A stretch of DNA of 6,420 nucleotides from an uncultured Rickettsiales bacterium. Its GTDB lineage: Bacteria; Pseudomonadota; Alphaproteobacteria; Rickettsiales; Midichloriaceae. The notes under the pieces were generated by a model. The model was not told where the DNA came from, did not search any database, and saw only the letters and a list, made by a program, of their open reading frames with translations. Below are positions 1 to 6,420 of the stretch, piece by piece. Both the position numbers and the translations under genes were made by a program. The stretch spans positions 1 through 6,420 of the forward strand of contig CALKVD010000016.1 of assembly GCA_937996615.1 (NCBI GenBank). Reading direction: 5' to 3'. Every line of letters begins with the position of its first letter. Position 1 is the stretch's first letter.

Positions 1-1
1 A

Positions 2-1132
2 ATTGTAAAAAATGTTGAGAGTGCTGGGATTGGAAATTTATTAGCATTGCTTGAAAAAAGAAAACAGCAATTTGCTTTAGAAGGTTTGTTTTCTCCCGAG
101 CAAAAAAAACAACTACCATTAATTCCTAAAGTAATCGGGATTATAACCTCGCCCCAAGGAGCAGTAATCAAAGATATCCTACATCGTATCAGCCAAAGAT
201 TCCCCCAGCATTTATTAATATGGGGAGTGAATGTCCAAGGAAATGAAGCAGCAGAGCAAGTAGCTGAAGCAATCAAAGGGTTAAACCAGTTGCCGCTTAT
301 CGACGATGGCTTAACTGGATCACATCATAATAATATCATAGTAGAACAAAATAACACCGCGATTCAGTCAAAACCCCAAATTCCCCGACCTGATGTGATA
401 ATCATTGCTCGAGGCGGAGGTTCGATCGAAGACTTATGGGCATTTAACGAAGAAATAGTCGTCAGAGCTGCCGCCGGCTCCTCGATCCCAATTATCAGCG
501 CGATTGGTCACGAAACAGATTATACCTTATTAGATTTTGTTGCTGACTACCGCGCCCCAACACCAACAGCAGCTGCTGAAAAAGTTGTGCCAGTCAGAGC
601 CGAAATCAAACAACGAATTGAAGGCTTTTTAGGTCATAGCAAAAGCCTAATCATGAATATGCTCCACCAACAAAATATCCGGCTTCATTCTTGCACCAAT
701 CGAATTGCAAGGAGCGCTAAATATCTCGACGCTCACCTGTTGCTGATGTCGCAATATAAGGAGAGAATAACTACAACCCTATCGCGTAATCTCCAACTAA
801 ATGCCACTAAACTAGATTATACTAGTAAACGGTTGAATCCAAAATTATTAGAAAATATGCTAGCAATTAAACAACAACTGCTGGATGATTTATATGACAG
901 GATGCAATCCAAGGTTGAACTAGAAATGAGCAATCTTAGTAACAAATTAGAAAGCCTTCACCAATTACTCCAAAGCTATAGCTATCAAAAAGTTATGGAA
1001 CGAGGATTTAGCATTCTAAAATTTGGTGATAAAGTAATCAAAAGTGTTAAGGATATCGAAACAATAACTAGGGAACAATTGATTACTGCCGAAGTTTTTG
1101 ACGGCAAGTTCAATTTGCAAAAATTGATTTAA
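2..1132 (+). CDS. xseA: Exonuclease VII large subunit, 5'-truncated by the window edge
   Basis: This is the catalytic large subunit of exonuclease VII, which with the small subunit XseB degrades single-stranded DNA from both ends into oligonucleotides in the cytoplasm (known for the family). The frame is open from base 2 and gives 376 visible residues. It enters in the middle of the protein, at the family segment around GIGNLLALLEKRK; the TTG at 47 is an internal Leu codon, not a start. About 110 N-terminal residues, the OB-fold, are missing compared with the roughly 450-residue family. Family blocks seen are ITSPQGAVIKDI, VQG, RGGGSIEDLWAFNEE (from base 410), GHETD (506-520) and RAPTPTAAAE (551-580). 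A long helical C-terminal region follows, ending in the ERGFSIL motif. Between the VQG block and RPDV lies a hydrophilic segment of about 30 residues (290-385) absent from E. coli XseA. The stop is TAA, and xseB is not in the window. The identification is secure. Confidence 0.95.
   Translation: MVKNVESAGIGNLLALLEKRKQQFALEGLFSPEQKKQLPLIPKVIGIITSPQGAVIKDILHRISQRFPQHLLIWGVNVQGNEAAEQVAEAIKGLNQLPLIDDGLTGSHHNNIIVEQNNTAIQSKPQIPRPDVIIIARGGGSIEDLWAFNEEIVVRAAAGSSIPIISAIGHETDYTLLDFVADYRAPTPTAAAEKVVPVRAEIKQRIEGFLGHSKSLIMNMLHQQNIRLHSCTNRIARSAKYLDAHLLLMSQYKERITTTLSRNLQLNATKLDYTSKRLNPKLLENMLAIKQQLLDDLYDRMQSKVELEMSNLSNKLESLHQLLQSYSYQKVMERGFSILKFGDKVIKSVKDIETITREQLITAEVFDGKFNLQKLI
286..318 (+). repeat. Imperfect palindrome at the left edge of the XseA insertion
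   Basis: The arms CCAGTTGCC (286-294) and GGC-tt-AACTGG (308-318) pair as 6 bp plus 3 bp, with a 2-base bulge. The loop itself contains the small palindrome ATCGACGAT (299-307). The element sits inside xseA, exactly where the reading frame begins to diverge from the family pattern. The pairing is seen directly. A mobile palindromic origin is only an inference, since a single copy is visible. Confidence 0.5.
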
Positions 1133-1185
1133 AGTTATAGTTTATTCTGATAGTCTACTTCCTAAATCTAAATAAACCAGTCCAA

Positions 1186-2958
1186 ATGAATCGACCCTTG
1201 AAACAGCACGAAAATTTTGCATCCTATCTTATAGACATATCATTACAATATAAAGTATATTTGATATCACTATTTGTGATTGCGTTATTTGCACCAGGCT
1301 TATACATCGCAATGGATTATAAAATCAAAGAAGTAATTGATATAATTGCTTCCGATAAAAATGCCGATATAATCTCGCTAATAGGAACTATGGTTTTATA
1401 TAAATTAGGATATCACCTGATGTTTTTTATAGAACGGTTACTCAATCTTAAATATAAACCCCAGCTAGTTGTCGATCTAGTTGACTTTATATACCACAAA
1501 ACAGTAAATCACTCGCTTCATTGGTTTGATTCACACCTGGCCGGAGAAATATCGAATAAAATATCAGATTTTCAACAAAGCTTCATCGCAATAATAACAT
1601 ATTCTTTTTGCTCAATCAGAAACATTGGGGTTATTCTTGTTGGTATAGTATTTTTACTATATATTAATACCTTATCAGCAATTATAACTTTAGCTTTTGT
1701 TTTGCTATATGCTCTAGTGTTTGCGCTTTTACTTACCAAACAAATTAGGCTTCAAGAAGATTATGTTAAAGCGCGCCAAAAAAGCATGGGGATTATTAAT
1801 GATTCAGTTGCGAATATTTTCAGCATTAAAGTGATCGGTAGTGTCTTAACAGAATTCCGCCACACACTACTCCCATCATTGCTTAATTGGCGCGATTGGG
1901 ACAGAAAGGCAAGAAAATTTGACGCATATTGGGTTGATAACGCCGACACAATAATTACCGTGATAATGTTTGCGAGTCAATTATACCTAGCTGCATATCT
2001 TTATCAAAATGATTCTATTAGCGTTGGTGATTTTCTTTTTATTATAATGGTAACTTTAAAAATGCATACCGAAATAAATGAATTTTTAGAAAAACTACTG
2101 TTCAGTATCAATCCCCAAATAGCGACAATGAAAGCATCTTTCAATTTTTTACATAGCAATAATTCTAAATCAGAAACTAAATCAAATTTGCAAAACATCA
2201 AAGGTCAAATTGAGTTTAAAAACGTCACTTTTGCTTACGAGAACAGTAACCAAAATGTATTAAACGGATTGAATTTAAAAATAAAATCCGGACAAAAGCT
2301 AGGGATTGTTGGAGCTTCTGGGGCTGGTAAAACTACAATAATAAAATGTCTATTACGATATTTCGATTTGAAGGCTGGGGAAATTATCCTAGACAAACAA
2401 GAGATAACAAAACACTCTAACGAATCACTTTGGGCACATATTTCAATCATCCCGCAAGACATAGTTTTGATGCATCGGTCAATTATCGAAAATATACGTA
2501 TCGCAAAACAAACAGCAACTTTTGACGAAGTTATCACCGCTTGTAAACAGGCTAATATCCATGACGATATTATTGCTATGCCGGACCAATATGATTCAAT
2601 CGTTGGCGAACGAGGAGTTAAGCTGAGCGGCGGTCAAAGGCAAAGAATTGCAATTGCGAGAGCAATTCTAAAACATTCTCCAATACTGATTATGGACGAA
2701 GCGACGTCTGCTCTTGATACCCCAACCGAAAAATTGATTCAAAATTCGATTAATCAAATCCTGGCTAATAATAATTCAACTACTATTGTAATAGCACATC
2801 GACTATCAACCTTGCTGTCTATGGATAGGATTATTGTGTTGCAAAAAGGTGAGATTATCGAAAGCGGCACCCACCAAGAGTTAATTGAGGTTGGTGGATT
2901 ATATAGCGCTTTGTGGCAAAGTCAGGTTGGAGGTTTTATTAATGAATTGAATCAATAG
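1186..2958 (+). CDS. ABC exporter half-transporter (fused membrane and ATPase domains)
   Basis: The 590-residue protein is a type IV (MsbA-like) half-transporter that should work as a homodimer in the inner membrane, using ATP to export a substrate. About six membrane segments fill residues 1-300, near 24-44, 63-82, 133-158, 162-184, 255-272 and 280-297. The nucleotide-binding domain follows from about residue 340. It has an A-loop Tyr in VTFAYEN, Walker A GASGAGKTT (376-384, K382), Q-loop Q424, signature LSGGQ (480-484), Walker B ILIMDE (500-505, catalytic E505), D-loop SALD and H-loop H538, so the ATPase looks fully functional. Length is normal for the family. The ATG start is 53 bases after xseA on the same strand, with no clear Shine-Dalgarno sequence. 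The substrate cannot be told from the sequence; lipid, peptide or drug are all possible. MsbA itself is not assigned because the membrane domain shows no diagnostic motif. Confidence 0.93.
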   Translation: MNRPLKQHENFASYLIDISLQYKVYLISLFVIALFAPGLYIAMDYKIKEVIDIIASDKNADIISLIGTMVLYKLGYHLMFFIERLLNLKYKPQLVVDLVDFIYHKTVNHSLHWFDSHLAGEISNKISDFQQSFIAIITYSFCSIRNIGVILVGIVFLLYINTLSAIITLAFVLLYALVFALLLTKQIRLQEDYVKARQKSMGIINDSVANIFSIKVIGSVLTEFRHTLLPSLLNWRDWDRKARKFDAYWVDNADTIITVIMFASQLYLAAYLYQNDSISVGDFLFIIMVTLKMHTEINEFLEKLLFSINPQIATMKASFNFLHSNNSKSETKSNLQNIKGQIEFKNVTFAYENSNQNVLNGLNLKIKSGQKLGIVGASGAGKTTIIKCLLRYFDLKAGEIILDKQEITKHSNESLWAHISIIPQDIVLMHRSIIENIRIAKQTATFDEVITACKQANIHDDIIAMPDQYDSIVGERGVKLSGGQRQRIAIARAILKHSPILIMDEATSALDTPTEKLIQNSINQILANNNSTTIVIAHRLSTLLSMDRIIVLQKGEIIESGTHQELIEVGGLYSALWQSQVGGFINELNQ

Positions 2959-3098
2959 AATAAAATCAAATTTTTTTTCATCTTCTACTAGTCTGTAATA
3001 AAATAAAAATAAAATATTTTTTTAGCATACTTCCATCAATAAAAATCTTAGCCCATAATATATACCATAATCGATCTTAATATATAAAAACTAATTTG
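2959..3098. other. AT-rich spacer between the ABC exporter and Fic genes
   Basis: These 140 bases are almost pure A and T, with a T8 run at 2971-2978 and a T7 run near 3017-3023. No GC-containing hairpin precedes the T runs, so no standard intrinsic terminator can be called. Several TATAAT-like words (for example CATAAT at 3054-3059) could serve as a -10 element for the Fic gene, but the only -35 candidate at the right spacing, TTCCAT at 3031-3036, is poor. There is no Shine-Dalgarno sequence before the Fic start. No small ORF or RNA gene was recognised. Confidence 0.5.
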
Positions 3099-4205
3099 AT
3101 GAATATTACTTTTGAAATCCTGTCGTTGATTGCGTCAATCGATGAATTTAAAGGAGAATGGAACTTTCTCGGTAGACTATCGCCATCTAAACTAGAGGAG
3201 CTAGCGCAAAATGCTCGAATTAAAAATATAGGTGCATCGATGCGTTTAAATGGGGATCAAGTTTCAGATCCTGAAGTTGAAGCAATTCTTATGCAAGCTA
3301 GTGAAATAGGTACTAATTTGGGTAGCAAATTGAAGCTTAAATCACGCAATGAACAACACGTTTTGGGCTATGATTACCTCCAAAATAAAATAATAAAGAA
3401 TTTTAGAATCACACCGATTTCACATTCCCAAATCAAAGAAATGCACAGCAATCTTCTGCAATACTCACTAAAAGATCAGTGGCATCGGGGTGAATATAAA
3501 AAACTATGGCATAACACTGCAGCAGCATCACTTTTTGATGAAAATGAAACAAAAAAACATGAAAAATTTGATTTAGAAAAAAATACTCATGAAAGTGATG
3601 GGTATGCTGAAGATTCTACCCCTCCTCTTGAAGTTTTAAGCAAAATGGATGAATTAATAAATTGGATTCATGAACAACTAAATGAAAAAAAAATCCACCC
3701 TTTAATCCTAATAGGAATGTTTATCGCAATTTTTATTTCAATTAGGCCATTCCAAAATAATAATAATAGAATCATACGAGCTCTTATTCCTCTTTTTTTA
3801 CTAAAAAGCGGATATCTTTATATAATATACCATTCGCTTGAAAATATTATAGAAAAAAATAGAGAAGAATACACAACTGTTATTTCACAAACTCAAAAAA
3901 GCTTAAATTCGAATAACCCTAACTTCGAATCTTGGATTACTTTCTTTTTGCGTATAGTCAACCAGCATAAAGAAGAACTAAGGACTAATATACAAAAAGA
4001 AAAAGATCTAACTTTTCATGTACCAGAACTAACAGCTCAGCTTATGGAATTAATTAATACCAAAGGTAGGCTGACTGTCAAAAATGCTGAAAAAATCACT
4101 TTGGCAAATCGAAATACAATTAAAAAACATATTGCGATTATGGTCGAAAAAGGACAGTTGCTTCAGCTTGGTAAAGGCAAAGGAACCTGGTACATTCAAA
4201 AGTAG
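3099..4205 (+). CDS. Fic-family protein with degenerate active site and C-terminal winged helix
   Basis: The protein has 368 residues from the ATG at 3099; a TTG directly before it at 3096 is a less likely start. The architecture matches the widespread Fic proteins of about 370 residues with a C-terminal helix-turn-helix. An N-terminal helical part contains LSPSKLEELAQNARI and the inhibitory-helix region GASMRLNG (45-52). The Fic core includes HRGEYK (129-134), and the catalytic helix and loop lie at 205-227. A winged helix occupies roughly 305-368, with RNTIKKH as the recognition-helix region. Family members normally transfer AMP or another phosphate-containing group to target hydroxyls using the His of HPFxDGNGRxxR. 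Here that motif reads RPFQNNNNRIIR (216-227): His is Arg, Asp is Asn, and both Gly are Asn, while P217, F218, N222, R224 and R227 remain. The inhibitory Glu is also lost (N51). Catalysis by the standard mechanism is therefore unlikely. DNA binding or a scaffold role is possible but inferred. Confidence 0.85.
   Translation: MNITFEILSLIASIDEFKGEWNFLGRLSPSKLEELAQNARIKNIGASMRLNGDQVSDPEVEAILMQASEIGTNLGSKLKLKSRNEQHVLGYDYLQNKIIKNFRITPISHSQIKEMHSNLLQYSLKDQWHRGEYKKLWHNTAAASLFDENETKKHEKFDLEKNTHESDGYAEDSTPPLEVLSKMDELINWIHEQLNEKKIHPLILIGMFIAIFISIRPFQNNNNRIIRALIPLFLLKSGYLYIIYHSLENIIEKNREEYTTVISQTQKSLNSNNPNFESWITFFLRIVNQHKEELRTNIQKEKDLTFHVPELTAQLMELINTKGRLTVKNAEKITLANRNTIKKHIAIMVEKGQLLQLGKGKGTWYIQK
3756..3767 (+). 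repeat. (AAT)4 trinucleotide run inside the Fic loop
   Basis: Four consecutive in-frame AAT codons encode N220-N223, exactly where family members have Asp-Gly-Asn-Gly of the phosphate-binding loop. The run is seen directly. A tandem triplet can arise by replication slippage or by AT-biased drift once selection on the loop has relaxed; which of these happened here cannot be decided from one sequence. Confidence 0.8.
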
Positions 4206-4226
4206 CAACAGAGTGAAAAATGTTGC
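4205..4226. terminator. Possible weak hairpin in the convergent Fic/adk gap
   Basis: GCAACA (4205-4210, overlapping the last base of the Fic stop codon) pairs perfectly with TGTTGC (4221-4226) around a 10-base loop. It lies between two converging genes, where a bidirectional terminator would be expected. The stem is only 6 bp. No T run follows on the + strand, and only TACTTTTG follows on the - strand, so it is at best a weak terminator. A second TGTTGC at 4280-4285 could pair with the same left arm. Confidence 0.3.
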
Positions 4227-4296
4227 CGCACTATAACTCTATAACAATATAATATTAGCAATCTAATGCGTTAAACCTTTGTTGCTGCAAGCTAAA

Positions 4297-5070
4297 TTAA
4301 AAAGCCTGGCTTATATTTTTGACAATGCTTTTAAAAACATCATCGATTGATTGCATCCCGTCTATGGAAATAAAACCTCTATATTCCTTATAAAAATCTA
4401 TAAGAGGTTTGGTTTCTTCGTGGTAGACGACGATTCTTTTGGTGATTACTTCTTCAGTATCATCGTTGCGGTATATAAATTCGGTCGAACCACAAGAATC
4501 GCAGACACCTTCATTTTTTGGTGGTAGCAAATATTTATTGTATGAACGTTTGCAGTTTTTACATAAGAAGCGTCCACCAAGTCTTTTTAACAACTCTTGG
4601 TTGTCTAGATATATGTGAGCTATTGTGATAGATTTGGTAGAAATTGAATATTGATTTAAGATTTCATTTAATTGTTTAGCTTGTTCAATATTCCGCGGAA
4701 ATCCGTCCAATATAAAACCATTTTGGCAATCTTGGTGTTTAATTCTTTCAGCAATAATTTGAGTAACTAAGTCATCATCAACCAAAGATCCAGCATCGAT
4801 AACTGATTTTATCTTGGATGCGAGGATTTTGTTTTTGCTCTGATCTTGGTCACTAGGATTGATAAGTCTGATTTCATTATGATTTTGACCAACCTTTGCT
4901 GCACTATTGTTTGTGTTAGAACTATTGATATCGCTAATAAAGCTGCGTAACACTTCACCAGTCGAAAGAGAAGGAACATTATATTTTTTGCTTAGCAACA
5001 GTGATTGTGTTCCTTTACCACTTCCGGGAGGACCAATTAGTATAATAATAGACTTGTTTGAATTAGACAT
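4297..5070 (-). CDS. adk: Adenylate kinase, zinc-LID type, with extra segment in the NMP domain
   Basis: This cytoplasmic enzyme converts ATP plus AMP to two ADP and sets the adenylate balance. The 257-residue protein has the P-loop GPPGSGKGT (13-21) and the AMP-site block STGEVLR (36-42). The core DGFPR (122-126) contains R126, equivalent to E. coli R88. The LID begins at GGRF and has four Cys (170, 173, 190, 193) as CxxC pairs, which should bind zinc; NDDTEE and KR (R212) follow. All catalytic Arg positions that could be checked are present. The usual length is about 215. The excess is mainly a polar segment of about 32 residues around 50-81, between LRSFISDI and ASKIKSVIDAGSLV, in the AMP-binding domain. 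The gene starts at ATG 10 bases after secY with a good Shine-Dalgarno site, so the two are probably co-translated. The usual downstream neighbour rpsM is not there; the Fic gene converges instead. Confidence 0.96.
   Translation of the reverse strand: MSNSNKSIIILIGPPGSGKGTQSLLLSKKYNVPSLSTGEVLRSFISDINSSNTNNSAAKVGQNHNEIRLINPSDQDQSKNKILASKIKSVIDAGSLVDDDLVTQIIAERIKHQDCQNGFILDGFPRNIEQAKQLNEILNQYSISTKSITIAHIYLDNQELLKRLGGRFLCKNCKRSYNKYLLPPKNEGVCDSCGSTEFIYRNDDTEEVITKRIVVYHEETKPLIDFYKEYRGFISIDGMQSIDDVFKSIVKNISQAF
4846..4892. repeat. Short inverted repeat inside the Adk insertion
   Basis: TTGGTCA (4846-4852) and TGACCAA (4886-4892) form a 7-bp inverted repeat with a 33-base spacer, inside the stretch coding for the extra Adk segment. 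The match is seen directly. A 7-bp pair in about 100 bases is not rare by chance, so its significance is doubtful. Confidence 0.35.
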
Positions 5071-5075
5071 GTTCC

Positions 5076-5080
5076 ACCTC
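5076..5080 (-). promoter_or_regulatory. Shine-Dalgarno site of adk
   Basis: On the - strand the secY stop TAA is followed directly by GAGGTGGAAC and then the adk ATG. GAGGT matches the anti-Shine-Dalgarno complement and sits 5 bases before the start, an ordinary spacing. It is the clearest ribosome-binding site in the window and supports both the adk start and operon coupling with secY. Confidence 0.8.
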
Positions 5081-6371
5081 TTATCTACGTATGGTCGAAA
5101 GAGAAGAGCCCTTGCGTTTCTGTAACATATTTTGGTATTGCTTACCTAAAGTATGAGTTTGAATTTGCTGAAACAGTTCAATCACAACATTGATAACAAT
5201 CAACAAACTGGTGCCACCTAAGTAGAACGGAATTGAATAGTGAGCTATTAGGATTTCGGGCATCACACATATAAAAGAAAGATAAGTAGCTCCGATTATG
5301 GTTAATTTAGTAAGAACTGAATCTAAATAATCGCTAGTTTGAGTTCCTGGACGTCGACCAACAACAACCGCACCTGCTTTTTTTAAGTTATCAGCAGTTT
5401 CGTCTGGATTAAAGACAACAGAGGTATAGAAAAAGCTGAAGAAGACTATCAAAGCGATATAAAGAGCGATATAAAGAGGTTTGCCGTGACCAAGATACAT
5501 CAGAACAGAATACTGCCATGAATCTGGTAGAGTTTCTTGACCGATAAAGTTGATAATAGTAGCAGGGAAAAGCAGAAGCGAGCTAGCGAATATTGGTGCC
5601 AAAACTCCTGAAACGTTGATTTTTAATGGAAGATGGGTTGATTGGCCAGCATATAAACGATTGCCAATCTGTCTTTTAGGATAGTTGACTGGGATTTTGC
5701 GGAATGCTCGTTCACAAAAAACGATCAGCATAACAAGTCCAATACAGATTGCAAAAATTAAGATAATCATTATTGGTGATAAAGCACCAGATCTACCCAT
5801 ATCAAACAATGTTGCCATTGCGGTTGGTAGACCCGCAACTATACCAGAAAAAATCACGAGAGAACTGCCGTTTCCCACTCCCCTAGAGCTGATTTGGTCT
5901 GTGAGCCATATCACAAAAGCTGTGCCTCCAACCATACTTAAAGTTGCAACAAATCTAAACAAGACTCCAGGTTGCTCAACTAGATTCATTCCATTAACCG
6001 CCATACGTTCGGCAGCAGCAGCCAAACCAAATCCTTGAAATACAGCCAAAGCTAAAGCTAAATAGCGCGTATATTGGTTCAATTTACGTTTACCAGTTGC
6101 CCCATCTTTACGCATCTCGCCAATGTCTTTATATATTATCCCAAGTAATTGCATCACAATTGAAGCGGTGATATATGGCATTATGTTGAGAGAAAAGATC
6201 GACATTCTCCCCAAAGCTCCTCCAGTGAACATATTAAACATTCCAAGAACACCAGAGGAATTATTTTGGACAAAGTGCTCTAAAACAATAGCATTAATTC
6301 CAGGCAATGGTACAAACGTTCCCAACCGATATACTAACAACAGAGCAATGACGATCAATATTTTATTGACA
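5081..6371 (-). CDS. secY: Protein translocase channel subunit SecY, N-terminus missing at contig end
   Basis: SecY forms the inner-membrane channel that, with SecE, SecG and SecA or the ribosome, exports and inserts proteins. There are 429 visible residues, against 443 in E. coli. The first whole genomic codon is GTC at 6370-6368, read as V-N-K-I-L-I-V; the TTG at 6358 is an internal Leu, and roughly 15-20 N-terminal residues are lost. Ten membrane segments can be traced, starting with LLLVYRLGTFVPLPGI. Family blocks include MPYITASIVMQLL (segment 2), GVGNGSSLVIFSGI (segment 4-5), the cytosolic loop with VNYPKRQIGNRLYAGQ, and FNPDETADNLKKAGA. The C5 loop GRRPGTQTSDYL has the conserved RPG Arg equivalent to E. 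coli R357. The tail ends QKRKGSSLSTIRR. The gene is followed after 10 bases by adk, the arrangement found in many spc operons. Its promoter lies outside the window. Confidence 0.96.
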
Positions 6372-6420
6372 AGATCGGAAGAGCGTCGTGTAGGGAAAGA
6401 GTGTCTTCGCCTGTGTAGAT
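6372..6420 (+). other. Residual Illumina TruSeq P5 adapter (not genomic)
   Basis: From 6372 the sequence reads AGATCGGAAGAGC and continues through GTCGTGTAGGGAAAGAGTGT (6385-6404), the reverse complement of the TruSeq P5-side adapter. Bases 6405-6412 (CTTCGCCT) occupy the i5 index slot; its reverse complement AGGCGAAG is the TruSeq HT index D505 as recalled. The final GTGTAGAT is the start of the P5 flow-cell sequence. Any reading frame crossing 6372 is artificial. Genomic sequence therefore ends at 6371. Confidence 0.98.

Noticed and set aside
47..49. TTG as the start of xseA
   Set aside because: The frame continues upstream to base 2 with XseA family residues (GIGNLLA), so this is an internal Leu codon.
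1761..2537. Three open frames on the - strand (1761-1949, 2004-2201, 2235-2537)
   Set aside because: They lie wholly inside the well-supported ABC exporter gene, have no family resemblance and no ribosome-binding site; they are shadow frames.
2946..2978. Intrinsic terminator after the ABC exporter (ATTGA/TCAAT plus T8)
   Set aside because: The inverted repeat is AT-only with a 1-base loop and is 14 bases from the T run; it cannot form a stable terminator stem.
3031..3059. Sigma-70 promoter for the Fic gene (TTCCAT, 17 bases, CATAAT)
   Set aside because: The -35 matches only 2 of 6 consensus bases, and -10-like words are frequent by chance in such AT-rich DNA.
4907..5125. Open frame of 72 codons on the + strand across the adk/secY junction
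   Set aside because: It is antisense to the conserved adk P-loop and the secY tail, and resembles nothing.
5685..6038. Open frame of 117 codons on the + strand
   Set aside because: It is antisense to conserved SecY membrane segments; a shadow frame.
6356..6358. TTG as the start of secY
   Set aside because: SecY residues continue upstream (V-N-K-I) until the adapter; the real start is off the contig.

Overview
The window is a short AT-rich fragment (by eye about one third G+C) from a bacterium, most plausibly an alphaproteobacterium of the Rickettsiales or Holosporales type. The reasons are the base composition, a secY-adk pair like that of rickettsial spc ribosomal operons, an alphaproteobacterial-style XseA and a Fic/winged-helix protein. 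No rRNA or species marker is present, so the placement is an inference. Both ends cut through genes. The last 49 bases are Illumina TruSeq adapter rather than genome, so the window is probably a whole, untrimmed contig.

Layout. On the + strand: the 3' part of xseA (2-1132, exonuclease VII large subunit, N-terminal OB-fold missing), then a complete half-size ABC exporter (1186-2958), a 140-base AT-rich spacer, and a complete Fic-family protein with a C-terminal winged helix (3099-4205). A 91-base convergent gap follows. On the - strand, reading right to left, secY (6371-5081, N-terminus lost at the contig end) and adk (5070-4297) are 10 bases apart, with a good Shine-Dalgarno site for adk in the gap. 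No tRNA, rRNA, CRISPR array or insertion sequence was seen, and no gene-free stretch exceeds 140 bases.

Function. secY and adk are housekeeping genes (protein export channel and adenylate kinase) translated from one spc-operon message. xseA belongs to DNA repair. The ABC exporter and the Fic protein are accessory and have unknown substrates. The genes do not form one evident pathway.

The most notable point is the Fic protein. It is full length with an open frame, but its catalytic loop reads RPFQNNNNRIIR where HPFxDGNGRxxR is expected, its inhibitory motif has Asn where Glu is expected, and its flap region is replaced by a charged low-complexity stretch. It looks like a pseudo-Fic that keeps its fold and DNA-binding-like domain. 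XseA and Adk each carry an extra hydrophilic segment of about 30 residues. The XseA segment begins with an imperfect palindrome, reminiscent of in-frame palindromic element insertions known from Rickettsia. The usual rpsM neighbour is absent downstream of adk.
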